Notes under the pieces: generated by a model | Seen by the model: only the letters and a program-made list of their open reading frames with translations | What the model was told of the DNA's origin: nothing | Database searches by the model: none | DNA from: Magicicada septendecula | Lineage: Eukaryota > Arthropoda > Insecta > Hemiptera > Cicadidae | Assembly: GCA_034769895.1 (NCBI GenBank) | Contig: CM068368.1 | Span: forward strand, 689,765,877-689,829,876 | Reading direction: 5' to 3' | DNA: 64,000 nt | Part shown: piece after piece, positions 47,499 to 59,880 of the stretch | Layout of the letters: each line of letters opens with the position of its first letter | Numbering within the stretch: position 1 is the stretch's first letter | Position numbers and translations under genes: made by a program

Positions 47499-48256
47499 GT
47501 AAGCAGTATATTAAGGTGCGTAATCACCACCTACTTCCTCAGTGTACTATTTCTCAATACCTGTACTTATGATGTTATTTGGATTGTAGTAGTTTTATTG
47601 TTTTGCTGTATTAAGTCCATCCAGTTCACTAGTATAAAGCAGACTGTGGTTTGATTGATCTTCTTTCATTATTTTCTTCTAGGGACAATTTTGACAGGTA
47701 GGCTATAGGTGGCAAGTTATACATCTCATGGCTTTTATGGTTTTTAAATATAAGGATAGAAGAAAAAATTATTACCAAGTAATGAATATTGTATAATAAA
47801 AATAAACACATTTAAGCATAAAATATCTGTTATATAATTCATGTGTTACCAATTGTCTGCAGAAACTTTTGTTTATAAAATTTTACAGCATCATTCAGAA
47901 AATAAGGTCCAGTACACTATTAACATTACTACACTGTATTAACAATACAGTAGACTATTAACATTGACTGTTCTGTATCAATTTTGTTTATTATATTCAT
48001 TTGTTTCCTTGAATCATAACCTACTTTTCAACTAACATGATCATTGTCGAGGCATTTTTTATACTGTGGTTGAAAATTGCCAGACCAAGTTTTCTTCTAT
48101 CCTGCCTTCAAAGAAGTTTTCCTGCAAGTTTTGTTCAGTCATTTCTCAACCACACTTATTTTAAACCTTTATTTATTATCATTAAACCTTGTAAGCCAGA
48201 AAATTTTAAGATAGTTAAAAATGGAAAAGTCACCAAGTGAAAAGTCTAAGTGTAAG
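47499..48256 (+). other. SRXN1: Sulfiredoxin intron 1, 5' portion
   Basis: AT-rich intron up to the E4 target duplication AAGA (48257-48260). No exon seen. Confidence 0.5.
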
Positions 48257-48260
48257 AAGA

Positions 48261-48858
48261 TGTAACGGTACAGAATTGTGTGCTACCATAGTTTCAAGTT
48301 AAATCAGTAAATTTTTCAATTGTCAGTATTCACCTGTGAGGTGCCCCTTGTAACCAGCAACATACAGTGTTATTGTTGATGTCTGGAGACAGCCTAGCCA
48401 GACGTATTACGTAAGAGCCCCAGCAGCAGTCTTTGTGTGTGAATCACAGTATGCAGATTGTCACCACAGCATTAACATCAGACAGTAGTAGGAAGCAGCA
48501 CATAGTTCGTTAATTAAAAACAGCGGCCTCGGGCGTGCAAGATATGCCATGAAATAAATTCGGCCTATCTAGTAAAGTGTTAAAACATTCATAAAAAAGT
48601 TCTACGGCAACTATTAAAGTACAAACAGTATAACACGGCCATATACCATCCGAGTGCTAGAGCAAATTTACAGCCGGCTATAATAAAATACATATGTTAC
48701 AGTGCATAAAGTCCAAAGTAAAACGTTACAGTGCTGAAAGTTTAAAGTAATTCATAACAACTAAATTTAATATAGACTAGTATCGGAGTGCGCGTGAAAC
48801 AAGGAAGTGTCTCAACAGGCAGGGCTACGAATCGGACCATGTACAGTTAAGTAAAAGT
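48261..48858 (+). repeat. E4 5' LTR, left part
   Basis: Starts TGTAACGGTACAG; matches 58107-58704. Ends in the 12 bp TTAAGTAAAAGT duplicated by the Penelope insertion. Confidence 0.95.
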
Positions 48859-48970
48859 AATTTATACTGGAGGCCTTTACTTGATGAAAATCCATTTTTA
48901 TAATTTTATAAAGAAAACTACAAACTTGTTTTCGTGATTTTCACTCGTCATATATTTAAAAACTATAATA

Positions 48971-49013
48971 ACCACGACAGCTGTTTCGGCACACAGTGCC
49001 TTCTTCAGATGGT
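48971..49013 (-). ncRNA. Hammerhead ribozyme-like motif, left Penelope copy
   Basis: Same 43 nt as 55075-55117, minus strand. See that entry. Confidence 0.65.
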
Positions 49014-49149
49014 AAGAGCTGACTAGTTACGTACAATAAAATATCACATAAACCCAGTGCTATGAAAACGATAATCGACTTAAGTTAGAACAATAAACAA
49101 TACACATAACATATACACAACTATATACAAATTAGAAAGGAACGTACAT

Positions 49150-50829
49150 TTACTTATATAATTTCAAATTTAAAAGCGGAGAGCTATTTAAATCAGTTTG
49201 GTTATTCAAAAGCAAACCTAAATCTTTACGCTTATTAATTTCGAGGGCTTCAAGTAAATCAAGTTTTTTACCTTTTTCCCATACATGTAAAATTTTAAAG
49301 TTATCATTAAAATTATGATCATTTTCCGACAAATGACTCGCATAATTAGATTTACCATCCTGATATCTCAAACTATAATTGTGATCATACATTCTTTTTG
49401 AAAACGATCTTCCAGACTGGCCAATATAAATTTTGTCACAAGACCCACACGATAACTCATATACTCCTGACTTTTGAAATTTCTCTACTTTACTCTTATT
49501 GTTCTTAATATATCTACCTAGAGAAGATTTCGTCCTAAAAGCTATATTTACATGCTTCTGAGTAAAGTATTTACCAATTTTATCTGATACAGTACCTATA
49601 TAATTAAGTGTGTGGAACTTTTCCTTATGTGTTGGAATAGGATACACCAATCTTAATGTTTGTAAATATAGTTTTTTATTCAACAACTGATCTATTAGAT
49701 TTGACTGATAACCGTTGTTAACTGCTATTTGTTTTATAATGTTAAGTTCTTTTTGAAAATCTGAATCTAAAAGTGGGATACTAATAAGTCTATGAATATA
49801 ACTATGAAAAGCTGCTAACTTGTGTGAGTATGGATGTGCAGACGTGTTGTGTATAACCATATCCGTATGCGTAGGTTTATGGAAAATGCTAAAATTGAGT
49901 TTATTATTTTGTTTTGTAATTGAAAGATCTAAAAAGTTAATACTATCATTTACTTCAATTTCTATTGTAAAGCTTATGTTTTTATGTAAATCGTTAATAA
50001 AATTAAGAAAATTCTGTAATTGCCTACGCGTACCAAGAAAGATTGCCAACACATCATCCACATATCTGTACAAAAACATGAACAATTTAAAATACGGATG
50101 AGCTCTTATTTTGGTTTCTAAATAATCCATAAATATTTCAGAAGCCAAGGGGCTGAGGAGGTTACCCATAGCAAGCCCTTCTTTACCCACATAAATTTTC
50201 CCATCAAATTCACAATAATTTTGATTCAAACAAACCTTCGATAAATTTAAAATATCCTCTCTCATCCTAGGATTATTACAATTCTTTTCCAATAATTTTT
50301 CCACAATGTCAACAACATCAGCCGGTGGAATACTAGGGAACAAATTTTTAACGTCAAAAGATAATAAAATCGCTTTATCTGGTATATACAATTCCTGAAT
50401 TTTATTAACTAGATCTAATGAATTTTTAATACTGTGTGTGGATATAAATTTGCATTGGGTCTGGATAATTTTAATTAGTTTTTTGGATAATTTAACATTA
50501 GGTGCATTTACATATGACACGACTGGTCTAATAGGATGGTTATCTTTGTGCAATTTAATTAAAGAATAAAGTTTAGGAGGTTGAGGGTTCATTGCAGATA
50601 AAAAATGTAAATCAGAAACATTAAAAAATGAACACTCCTTTATAGCCTTTTTAACCTCTCTTTGAAATTTAAGTGTTGGCTTAATGTCACTGGCTTCGTA
50701 AGCGTTAAAGAAATCTAGAGTTTTATTGACATACTCAGCTTTGTCAATAGCAATAACCGTGTTACCCTTATCAGCACGAGTGAATATTATATTATGATCT
50801 CGTGTTTTTTTCCCGATGGAACAAATAGT
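49150..50829 (-). pseudogene. Penelope RT/GIY-YIG protein, truncated copy
   Basis: Open from the junction at 50829 to 49150, lacking the N-terminal ~220 codons of the other copy. The RT has LYSLIKLHKDNHPIRPVVSY, FDVKNLFPS, LAMGN-LSPLAS and YRYVDDVLAIF. The C-terminal GIY-YIG nuclease has GVYELSCGSCDKIYIGQSGR. Leu replaces Pro in the LAMGNPLSP motif of the other copy. It spans the site of the Tigger insertion uninterrupted, so it records the empty site. Confidence 0.9.
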
Positions 50830-52584
50830 TTAACGCTACACTATATGAAGTTGAAGACGAGCAATAGGAGTATTTCTGCGACGAAAGCTATTTCAGCGGG
50901 GATTAGAAGATGGATTGTACAAGATATGAAGTTAGAATATAACAAAAGAGACGTTTGTTGCATTTACCTGAAATTTACTCATACAGAATTATTAAAAAGA
51001 TTAAATAATATAGAGTTTGACATTTTATATTTTAAGGTTAGAATTGATGTACAAAAGATTGTTCATAAAAAATACTTTAATCAAGTTCGGAAATTAAATA
51101 ATTTAAAGTCTTCGGTTGTTAATAATAATAAGAAAAGTTTTAGCAAAAGGAAATTTTCGAACCATACATTTTATAATCGTTTTATGAATTTAACTAATGT
51201 TAATTTTAATGAGAGAGAAACTAAATTAATTGAAAAGGGCTTCAAGTATAATATAAAGCCGTTAAATTATAAACAAGAATTTGAAATGTTAGGTGTGGAT
51301 TGTGAGTTAGCATGCAATAATCACAATAACTCACAAAAAGACTCTTCCCAACCTAACCTATTGAATAAGCATATTATAGCTGATAACTTAAATAATTTTT
51401 ATGCTAAACAAAATATTAAAAAGAGTTTTAATGACAAAAATAGATTAACTATTTGTTCCATCGGGAAAAAAACACGAGATCATAATATAATATTCACTCG
51501 TGCTGATAAGGGTAACACGGTTATTGCTATTGACAAAGCTGAGTATGTCAATAAAACTCTAGATTTCTTTAACGCTTACGAAGCCAGTGACATTAATCCA
51601 ACGCTTAAATTTCAAAGAGAGGTTAAAAAGGCTATAAAGGAGTGTTCATTTTTTAATGGTTCTGATTTACATTTTTTATCTGTAATGAACCCTCAACCTC
51701 CTAAACTTTATTCTTTAATTAAATTGCACAAAGATAACCATCCTATTAGACCAGTCGTGTCATATGTAAATGCACCTAATGTTAAATTATCCAAAAAACT
51801 AATTAAAATTATCCAGACCCAATGCAAATTTATATCCACACACAGTATTAAAAATTCATTAGATCTAGTTAATAAAATTCAGGAATTGTATATACCAGAT
51901 AAAGCGATTTTATTATCTTTTGACGTTAAAAATTTGTTCCCTAGTATTCCACCGGCTGATGTTGTTGACATTGTGGAAAAATTATTGGAAAAGAATTGTA
52001 ATAATCCTAGGATGAGAGAGGATATTTTAAATTTATCGAAGGTTTGTTTGAATCAAAATTATTGTGAATTTGATGGGAAAATTTATGTGGGTAAAGAAGG
52101 GCTTGCTATGGGTAACCCCCTCAGCCCCTTGGCTTCTGAAATATTTATGGATTATTTAGAAACCAAAATAAGAGCTCATCCGTATTTTAAATTGTTCATG
52201 TTTTTGTACAGATATGTGGATGATGTGTTGGCAATCTTTCTTGGTACGCGTAGGCAATTACAGAATTTTCTTAATTTTATTAACGATTTACATAAAAACA
52301 TAAGCTTTACAATAGAAATTGAAGTAAATGATAGTATTAACTTTTTAGATCTTTCAATTACAAAACAAAATAATAAACTCAATTTTAGCATTTTCCATAA
52401 ACCTACGCATACGGATATGGTTATACACAACACGTCTGCACATCCATACTCACACAAGTTAGCAGCTTTTCATAGTTATATTCATAGACTTATTAGTATC
52501 CCACTTTTAGATTCAGATTTTCAAAAAGAACTTAACATTATAAAACAAATAGCAGTTAACAACGGTTATCAGTCAAATCTAATA

Positions 52585-54408
52585 CAGTGGAAATCGTTTA
52601 ACGCGAAAACGGTTACCACAAAATATCGGTTAACACGAAATACCACTCGGGTACTGATCGCCGTTTGTTATGTACAGTGTATTATTTGTACGGTTAACAC
52701 GAAAGGTTTACCTGAAAAATATCGGTTAACACGAAAAATTTTTGTTAAAAATAATTTTTTTTTGGCTGGCTTTTAAGTAACTGCATACAAAATAAAGCCA
52801 CACAAGTAGGCCCAAAAGCTTGTTTTCGATGTAACGGAATCCATTCTTCATCTCTAAAAGAGAAAGAGCAGGTAGTGACCATAGTTTGTTTTGTCTACCT
52901 GTTTTGTTTTGTCTTCAGTACCAAGTTCTATTTACAGTACGTACTGTATACAGTATACCGTTGTTTATGAGAAACCATAGCCTCTCCTTCAGCACCAAAT
53001 GTGTTGTTCATTGACCGCAAATAAACCGTTATCGCTTACATTAACTACCTACTCTATAGGGTGTGGTGAGTTCAGTTCAGTTGTATTCTGTGCGTGTACA
53101 GCGGTGGTAAAGTTTTCGGTACGGTACCGATATCATTTTATTGTAAAAAATTTACTCAGTTGTGAGGATTAACTGTTTACTTTTTTACTGTACAAACTTC
53201 TTAGTCTTTTACAGCCAGTTAAGTGACGTTAAGCGTGTGATGTGTACGTGTTAAGTGAATTTACGCTTTTGTAAATTTCGTTTTTGCAGTCCGGAAGTAA
53301 AATGGAGAAGAAAGTGCGTAAACAAAGTGCCCTCTCTTTAGAAAAAAAAGTTGAACTCCTCCAAGCTGTTAATGAGGGTATTCGAACTAAAACAGAAATC
53401 TGTAAAACATTCGGTATACCAAACTCGACGTTATCCACGATTATAAAAAATAGAGATAAAACTTTAGAACTGTATGAGTCAGGCAAGTTTGAACCAGGCA
53501 GAAAACGTTTCCGTAAGGCAAACCACAAAAACTTAGAGGCTGCTCTTCTTGTTTGGTTTAAGCAAGCAAGATCACAAGATGCTCCTATTTCTGGACCACT
53601 ACTGATGGAGAAAGCAAACGTTTTTGCTGAACAGATGAACTTAAATTTCACTGCAAATCCTGGCTGGCTAGAAAGGTTTAAAAAACGAAATGGCATAACC
53701 TTTAAAAACATCTGTGGCGAATCAAGACAGGTGTCACAAGAAATGACATCATCGTGGTTGCAATCTACGCTGCCTGCAATTTTAAAAGACTATCCACGTA
53801 AGGATATTTTCAACACCGATGAAACAGGACTATTTTTCCGTTGTATGCCCGATAAAACACTTTCATTCAAAGGGGAGCAGTGCTCTGGTGGTAAAAAGTC
53901 CAAAGAGAGAGTGACAGTGATGGTATGTTGCAATGAAAATGATAGTGAAAATGTTCCTACCGCTACCGATATGCTTTCGTTGCTGAGCCGTGTTCGTAGA
54001 TATTTTGAAGCCAACTCGGAAGGTGAAATGTTTGAACACGTTGATAAATTAGAACAATTTGTTGAAAATAAAATAGTGCAAAAGAAAATAACGGATTATT
54101 TTAAATAAAGATAAACATGAAAACTACTGTAAAGTTGAAAGACATACAGTAGTCTATAATAAAACCTAAATCATAGGACTAAATTTAGAACAGCTAATAA
54201 TAATTTTAAGAAAAAATAACATTAAACCATGAGGATAAATATAAGGTTGTATTTGTTGCATTTTACTAGACAGTACAATAAATAATCTACAGTACACTAT
54301 TTGTTCACTTCCTCATTTTGTTTCACTTTTTGTTCGCTTAACGCGAAATTCAGTTTACACGAAAAAAATAACTGGTCCCCGTCATTTTGTGTTAACCGAT
54401 TTCCACTG
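52585..54408 (+). mobile_element. Tigger/pogo-like transposon inside the Penelope copy
   Basis: Termini CAGTGGAAATCGTTTAAC and (minus) CAGTGGAAATCGGTTAAC, flanked by TA (52583-52584, 54409-54410). Subterminal TCGGTTAACACGAAA repeats lie near 52626 and 52725. The empty site is seen in the inverted Penelope copy. Confidence 0.93.
53302..54108 (+). pseudogene. Tigger/pogo-like transposase, internally deleted
   Basis: The N-terminal pogo helix-turn-helix (ALSLEKKVELLQAV, FGIPNSTLSTIIKNRD) is followed by a CENP-B-type DNA-binding domain (LLVWFKQARSQDAPISG, WLERFKKRNGITFK). The first catalytic Asp is in IFNTDETGLFF. After VMVCCNEND the sequence jumps to a C-terminal tail, so the second and third catalytic acids are missing. 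It could still bind DNA but not transpose. Confidence 0.88.
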
Positions 54409-55074
54409 TAGATCAGTTGTTGAATAAAAAACTATATTTACAAACATTAAGATTGGTGTATCCTATTCCAACACATAAGGAAAAGTTCCACACACTTAAT
54501 TATATAGGTACTGTATCAGATAAAATTGGTAAATACTTTACTCAGAAGCATGTAAATATAGCTTTTAGGACGAAATCTTCTCTAGGTAGATATATTAAGA
54601 ACAATAAGAGTAAAGTAGAGAAATTTCAAAAGTCAGGAGTATATGAGTTATCGTGTGGGTCTTGTGACAAAATTTATATTGGCCAGTCTGGAAGATCGTT
54701 TTCAAAAAGAATGTACGATCACAATTATAGTTTGAGATATCAGGATGGTAAATCTAATTATGCGAGTCATTTGTCGGAAAATGATCATAATTTTAATGAT
54801 AACTTTAAAATTTTACATGTATGGGAAAAAGGTAAAAAACTTGATTTACTTGAAGCCCTCGAAATTAATAAGCGTAAAGATTTAGGTTTGCTTTTGAATA
54901 ACCAAACTGATTTAAATAGCTCTCCGCTTTTAAATTTGAAATTATGTAAGTAAATGTACGTTCCTTTCTAATTTGTATATAGTTGTGTATTGTTTATTGT
55001 TCTAACTTGTCGATTATCGTTTTCATAGCACTGGCTTTATGTGATATTTTATTGTACGTAACTAGTCAGCTCTT

Positions 55075-55117
55075 ACCATCTGAAGAAGGCACTGTGTGCC
55101 GAAACAGCTGTCGTGGT
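55075..55117 (+). ncRNA. Hammerhead ribozyme-like motif at Penelope 3' end
   Basis: Stem I is ACCAT / GTGGT. The core is CTGAAGA (CUGANGA). Stem II is GGCAC-TGT-GTGCC, then GAAA. A minimal stem III AC-AGCT-GT is followed by the cleavage triplet GTC, with cut predicted after 55112. There is an extra A between the core and stem II. Hammerheads in Penelope-like elements are established, which supports the reading. Activity untested. Confidence 0.68.
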
Positions 55118-55199
55118 TATTATAGTTTTTAAATGTATGGCGAGTGAAAATCACGAAAACAAGTTTGTATTTTCTTTATAAAATTATTTAAGTAAAAGT

Positions 55200-55685
55200 G
55201 AAAACACATAATTCCATGGCCAAAACAAATTATGATTTTATATCAATTTCTATCATGTTTAATAAAAATGTCCAGCTTAAATGAGATCTCTAAGGGAATA
55301 TATAAAGCACGTACTGGTTCATAATCATTGGTTATAGGCTAGTTGATTCATATTTTTATTAATTCGTAAATTCAAATATCAAATTACAATAAAATTAGAT
55401 TTTGTTTAATTTAACCATATGTAGAGAGTAGTTATTATGCCCGTTTAACATAACCTGTCCTGTATGAAAATTCTCGCCTAAACGAACTTGGTAAGTAATT
55501 CAAAGTAAATAATGGGAAAATGTATTAAGGTTTCCATATTTGTCCTTTTGTTTTAAAAATATTGGTGGCGACCTATAAGCTGGGAATCTTCTGTTTTTGG
55601 TAAGTCAGGGTAAGTGTGTAAAAAGATAGTAAAAGGTAAGTACAAGTTTAATATAAGGGGGGGGTAAAAGAAATAGACCATAACA
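55200..55685 (+). repeat. E4 5' LTR, right part
   Basis: Continues the LTR after the Penelope unit and matches 58705-59191. Donor-like TTG|GTAAGT (55600) and AAAG|GTAAGT (55636) near its end. Confidence 0.95.
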
Positions 55686-55686
55686 A

Positions 55687-55928
55687 TGGCGACCCTGCCA
55701 GGATGGCTCATATGGAATCTTCTGATATGGGTTTAGGCCTGATTGGAAGTACGAGACAGGTTGTGGTAACGGCGTATGTGTGAATATTTATTGTAGTTTT
55801 TATAAAAGAGGTTATTTGGAAGTGAGGGCATTGTTAGAAATGTTTTTAGATCGTAACTAGAAAGTAAAATTGATAAATTTTAATAACTGTGTCTGCAATT
55901 TAATCATTTAATTAAAAATAATTTCATA
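55687..55928 (+). promoter_or_regulatory. E4 primer-binding site and leader
   Basis: TGGCGACCCTGCCAGGATGG, one base after the LTR. It resembles the E3 site and may be arginine-tRNA type, which is tentative. Confidence 0.65.
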
Positions 55929-57326
55929 ATGGAGAACGTAGAGAATAAAATAAATGAAATTGATGTAGTTGTCGGCAATGAGGCCGAAAATAAATCGATG
56001 TATGAAAATATGTCAACTGAGTCGGCCAATAAAGGCGACTCAGGAATTCAAACGAGTGAAAATAATGATTAAGTCAGCTTCACTGACAGTAATATAGAAA
56101 GCCAGTTAACAGAATCAAAAATAATGAAAGATGTCGAACATCAATCGACACCTATCCAAAGTAAACAAACGGTAGATAGTAATGAGAAAGTAATGAATAT
56201 GTTGCAATTAATTTTAGAGCAACAAAGTATTAAATTTAGCGAAGTAAAGAGTGGTTTTGACACCAAATTTGATGTACAGAATAACAAATTTAACGAATTA
56301 AATAGACGTTTTGATAATAATTATATAAAATTTGATGAACAAAAGAGTAGTTTTGACGCTAAATTTGATGAACTTAAAATTGATATTAATGAGGTAAAAA
56401 ATAAGTGTGTGGGTAAGTGTAACGAATTAAAACGAGATATTGAGAAAGTGGTAGAGTCGGTAGAGGAACAAATTAAAAGTAAAGCAACTCAAATGATTAA
56501 TAACAAGGTAAGTGATGACTATAAAACAAGTGAGAATTATAATGATATGTGTAAAAACGTGGTATTAAAGAATAAGGTGATTAATGTTGAGAGTGATAAG
56601 GAAGACTTTGTTGAAATAGAATTTAGTAACGAAGTGTTGTTAGCAAATGCTGATGAGAGTGAGAGAGAGAGCGTGAAGAGAATTTAGATGAAAGTTTAGA
56701 TGGGCAAAGGGCAAGTTTTCCCCTAGTTTATGGTGAAACAGAGGTTTCACAGGTTGTTTATGAGGACAGAGTTTCCTCCTGTAGTTGTATGGAAGATGAG
56801 GTGTCTTCAGATGGTCCCTTTATTTGTGATGGTCTTGGAAGTGCCAAGACATATAGTAATTTTGTTGTGCCCTTTGCATGGGATGAGATAGTTCAGTGGG
56901 GTTATGAGAGGTGTTGTAATGAGAGAAATAGAGATTTTTGAGGTTAATAGAGGCTATGAAATATTAGTGCAGAGTTTATGTATTGAAAGAGAGGAACAAA
57001 TTGACTTACCTTGTGAAATAAAGATTGATGATTATATTGATGATAATAACATATACTTACCTGTAGAGAGGGTCAGCGTATTAGTAACAGCTGACGTCTA
57101 TTGTGATAAAAATTTCAATGATGTGATTGTAATAACAAATACTGACGGAGACAGAACTAAGAGCACCAATGTAGACAGGTTTTATGAATTAATGGTAGAC
57201 AAAAATGTAGTTGATTATTGTGTTGATGTAATTAATGAAAGTAGTTATTATAATAGTGTAACGAGTGTGAGTAAGGACGATAATTATTATATAAAAATAA
57301 GACTATTATACGATGATGGACGTTGA
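55929..57326 (+). pseudogene. E4 protein, broken: coiled coil plus DDG-ending domain
   Basis: ATG 55929. The N-terminal motif GDSGIQT is followed by an in-frame TAA at 56070 where E1 has a Glu codon. The same frame continues with TDS-IESQ and STPIQSK and a coiled coil of KFDEQ/FDAKFDEL repeats to a stop at 56685. A GA-run frameshift near 56665 leads to ASFPLVYGETEVSQ, EVSSDGP and NFVVPFAWDE. A second shift near 56935 leads to the last part (56904-57326), ending IKIRLLYDDGR. Three lesions; no pol. Confidence 0.78.
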
Positions 57327-57849
57327 ATATAAACTCAATGAATGGACATTTTAAATATTCTAGTTTATGGTTCTGACCTTGCTAATCTAGGAAATGAGGT
57401 GTGGTAAACTGAAAAAATAATGATAAAAGATTGTAAATAAATTTATAGTGAAATTAATTGTGTGTGTATTGTAAAATGTTTTATGTAACCATGTGTGTAT
57501 GGAGTAGAAATTGATTTTAATATTTTATTTTGTTAATTAACAATAATAATTAACAGGAGGTATTAAGGAATTTTATTTTGAATTGTGTGTTTGTATTAAA
57601 AGTGTTTTAACTAAAGTAACTAAAGCCAAATTGTTTGGAGTGGAGGTGGAATTAAAGTAATTCAAAAAGGTTAATTAAAGTAATAATATGAATATAGAAC
57701 AGCGGTCATTGTAGGCCGACTATACTAAAAGGAAAGCCAGTACTTTGTATAAAAAGGAACCAGTACTTTGCTAATAATTAGCCGGTATGACTAAGAGGAA
57801 ACCAATCAGTTGGGGATACGGAATAATGGATGGCCGTTTATTAATCTTT
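57327..57849 (+). other. E4 short 3' noncoding region
   Basis: No gene. Starts with TATGGTTCTGACCTTGC, echoed after the E2 ORF (ATGGTTCTGACATGGC near 4491). Confidence 0.6.
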
Positions 57850-58106
57850 TAATTGAATGTTTCAGAGTCAGGCGATACTGTGGCGGGTATCTGTCCGAGT
57901 TTATGGTGTTGGGATCTTGAACAGAGAAGTCCAGTAAGATCGGATGGGTGCGGCCACAGTCGCCGGACTAGGGGGGTAAGTGTCCATGATTTTAGTAGAG
58001 AGTTCAGGGGGGTTATCGGCGCCATATCCTCACTGATCCTCTTAGGTTTTAGGCAATGAGAGTTTGTATGCTTCGGCATACAACCTCTCATTGGGGGGGG
58101 GGGTAT
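57850..58106 (+). promoter_or_regulatory. E4 conserved 3' block with pre-PPT hairpin
   Basis: Contains GGTGTTGGGATCTTGA, AGAAGTCCAGTAAGATCG and CATATCCTCACTGATCCTCT. The hairpin 58054-58093 pairs CAATGAGAG and TTGTATGC with GCATACAA and CTCTCATTG around a TTCG loop and one mismatch. The G tract and TAT lead into the LTR. Confidence 0.8.
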
Positions 58107-59191
58107 TGTAACGGTACAGAATTGTGTGCTACCATAGTTTCAAGTTAAATCAGTAAATTTTTCAATTGTCAGTATTCACCTGTGAGGTGCCCCTTGTAAC
58201 CAGCAACATACAGTGTTATTGTTGATGTCTGGAGACAGCCAAGCCAGACGTATTACGTAAGAGCCCCAGCAGCAGTCTTTGTGTGTGAATCACAGTATGC
58301 AGATTGTCACCACAGCATTAACATCAGACAGTAGTAGGAAGCAGCACATAGTTCGTTAATTAAAAACAGTGGCCTCGGGCGTGCAAGATAGGCCATGAAA
58401 TAAATTTGGCCTATCTAGTAAAGTGTTAAAACATTCATAAAAAAGTTCTACGGCAACTATTAAAGTACAAACAGTATAACGCGGCCATATACCATCAGAG
58501 TGCTCGAGCAAATTTACAGCCGGCTATAATAAAATACATATGTTACAGTGCATACAGTCCAAAGTAAAACGTTACAGTGCTGAAAGTTTAAAGTAATTCA
58601 TAACAACTAAATTTAATGTAGACTAGTATCGGAGTGCGCGTGAAACAAGGAAGCGTCTCAACAGGCAGGGCTACGAATCGGACCATGTACAGTTAAGTAA
58701 AAGTGAAAACACATAATTCCATGGCCAAAACAAATTATGATTTTATATCAATTTCTATCATGTTTAATAAAAATGTCCAGCTTAAATGAGATCTCTAAGG
58801 GAATATATAAAGCACGTACTGGTTCATAATCATAGGTTATAGGCTAGTTGATTCATATTTTATTAATTCGTAAATTCAAATATCAAATTACAATAAAATT
58901 AGATTTTGTTTAATTTAACCATGTGTAGAGAGTAGTTATTATGCCCGTTTAACATAACCTGTCCTGTATGAAAATTCTTGCCTAAACGAACCTGGTAAGT
59001 AATTCAAAGTAAATAATGGGAAAATGTATTAAGGTTTCCATATTTGTCCTTTTGTATTAAAAATATTGGTGGCGACCTATAAGCTGGGAATCTTCTATTT
59101 TTGGTAAGTCAGGGCAAGTGTGTAAAAAGATAGTAAAAGGTAAGTAAAAGTTTAATATAAGGGGGGGGGGTAAAAGAAATAGACTGTAACA
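58107..59191 (+). repeat. E4 3' LTR
   Basis: 1085 bp, uninterrupted, and shows the intact Penelope target (GTTAAGTAAAAGTGAAAAC) near 58693. Confidence 0.95.
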
Positions 59192-59195
59192 AAGA

Positions 59196-59880
59196 ATCCC
59201 AAAAAAGTTCAATTTGAATTTTCAGGTACTTTACATAGTGGTATTGTGTGGCTGTTCATCATGAACAGGGCAGTAGTAGAAGACAGAAGTTATGTCAATG
59301 ATTTTGTTCCACCCACCACAACCTTTGAGTTACTATTTCGTAAAGGACACTTTTGAAAATTATGGTAAACTGACAGTCAATTCATGCATTGTGAAACATC
59401 TTACTTCATGAACTTTTTCAATGTAAATCACAAGTTTACAAGTAATAGTTCCTACACTATTTCCACCTTTTGCTGTAATGACGTTTTCTATACACCATAG
59501 TACACAATAAATTCCCGCTGCCCTTACATTTTGTACCTAACAAGAAGCATCACATCAATCAACTACTGGGGTGGAGTTTACTACATTGTAATACTTGTTT
59601 TTAGTAAGTGTATCATCATAATATGTCAAACCACATACTGATGCTTGTAAGTCTAATGAGCCTTACAAAATTACTGCAAATGTCCGTCTCCCTTCAACCC
59701 TAGAAGAGCCCTGGATGGGAAGATGTTATGAACACCACCCTACACAGGCTTCCAGACACAGGAGTTTTCTTCCTCCTCAATCTGTTCAATACCCGCTTTT
59801 GTATCTCCTACTCTTCTCTGAAATGATGCCAGGTGACAGTCACAATGATCCTGAAGCCGAGACTCCAAGCTTGCTGACAG
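59196..59880 (+). other. Host intron DNA, no gene seen
   Basis: No sulfiredoxin exon recognised. Nothing repetitive noticed. Confidence 0.45.

Larger units (their letters stand above)
50830..54953 (+). pseudogene. Penelope RT/GIY-YIG protein, longer copy, interrupted by a DNA transposon
   Basis: The coding frame is open from the junction to 52582 (ORF reading MKLKTSNRSISATKA...), with Lys/Asn-rich N-terminus. The RT motifs are ADKGNTVIAIDKAEY, FDVKNLFPSIPPADVV, LAMGNPLSPLASEIF and YRYVDDVLAIF (~52208-52240). It breaks at the Tigger insertion (52585-54408) and resumes at 54411 with DQLLNKKLYLQTL, the GIY-YIG domain (~54625-54800) and a stop at 54951. Penelope proteins prime at DNA ends using RT and endonuclease. 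The true start codon is uncertain. Confidence 0.9.
48859..55187. mobile_element. Inverted pair of Penelope-like elements inside E4 LTR
   Basis: A truncated minus-strand copy (48859-50829) is joined head-to-head to a longer plus-strand copy (50830-55187), so both 3' ends face outward. The unit is flanked by TTAAGTAAAAGT (48847-48858 and 55188-55199). Partial plus full copies in this arrangement are typical of Penelope-like elements. Confidence 0.92.
48261..59191 (+). mobile_element. E4, pol-less LTR retrotransposon in sulfiredoxin intron 1
   Basis: Flanked by AAGA (48257-48260 and 59192-59195). The 5' LTR is split by a Penelope insertion (48261-48858 plus 55200-55685, total 1084 bp); the 3' LTR is 58107-59191 (1085 bp). 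Without the insert the element is ~4.6 kb. One broken ORF, no pol. Same strand as sulfiredoxin. Confidence 0.93.

Noticed and set aside
49820..50101. 93-codon ORF, mirrored at 52176-52457
   Set aside because: Antisense shadow of the Penelope RT in both inverted copies.
59221..59260. TTTTCAG acceptor as the second sulfiredoxin exon
   Set aside because: The following codons do not resemble sulfiredoxin and no FGGCHR motif follows.
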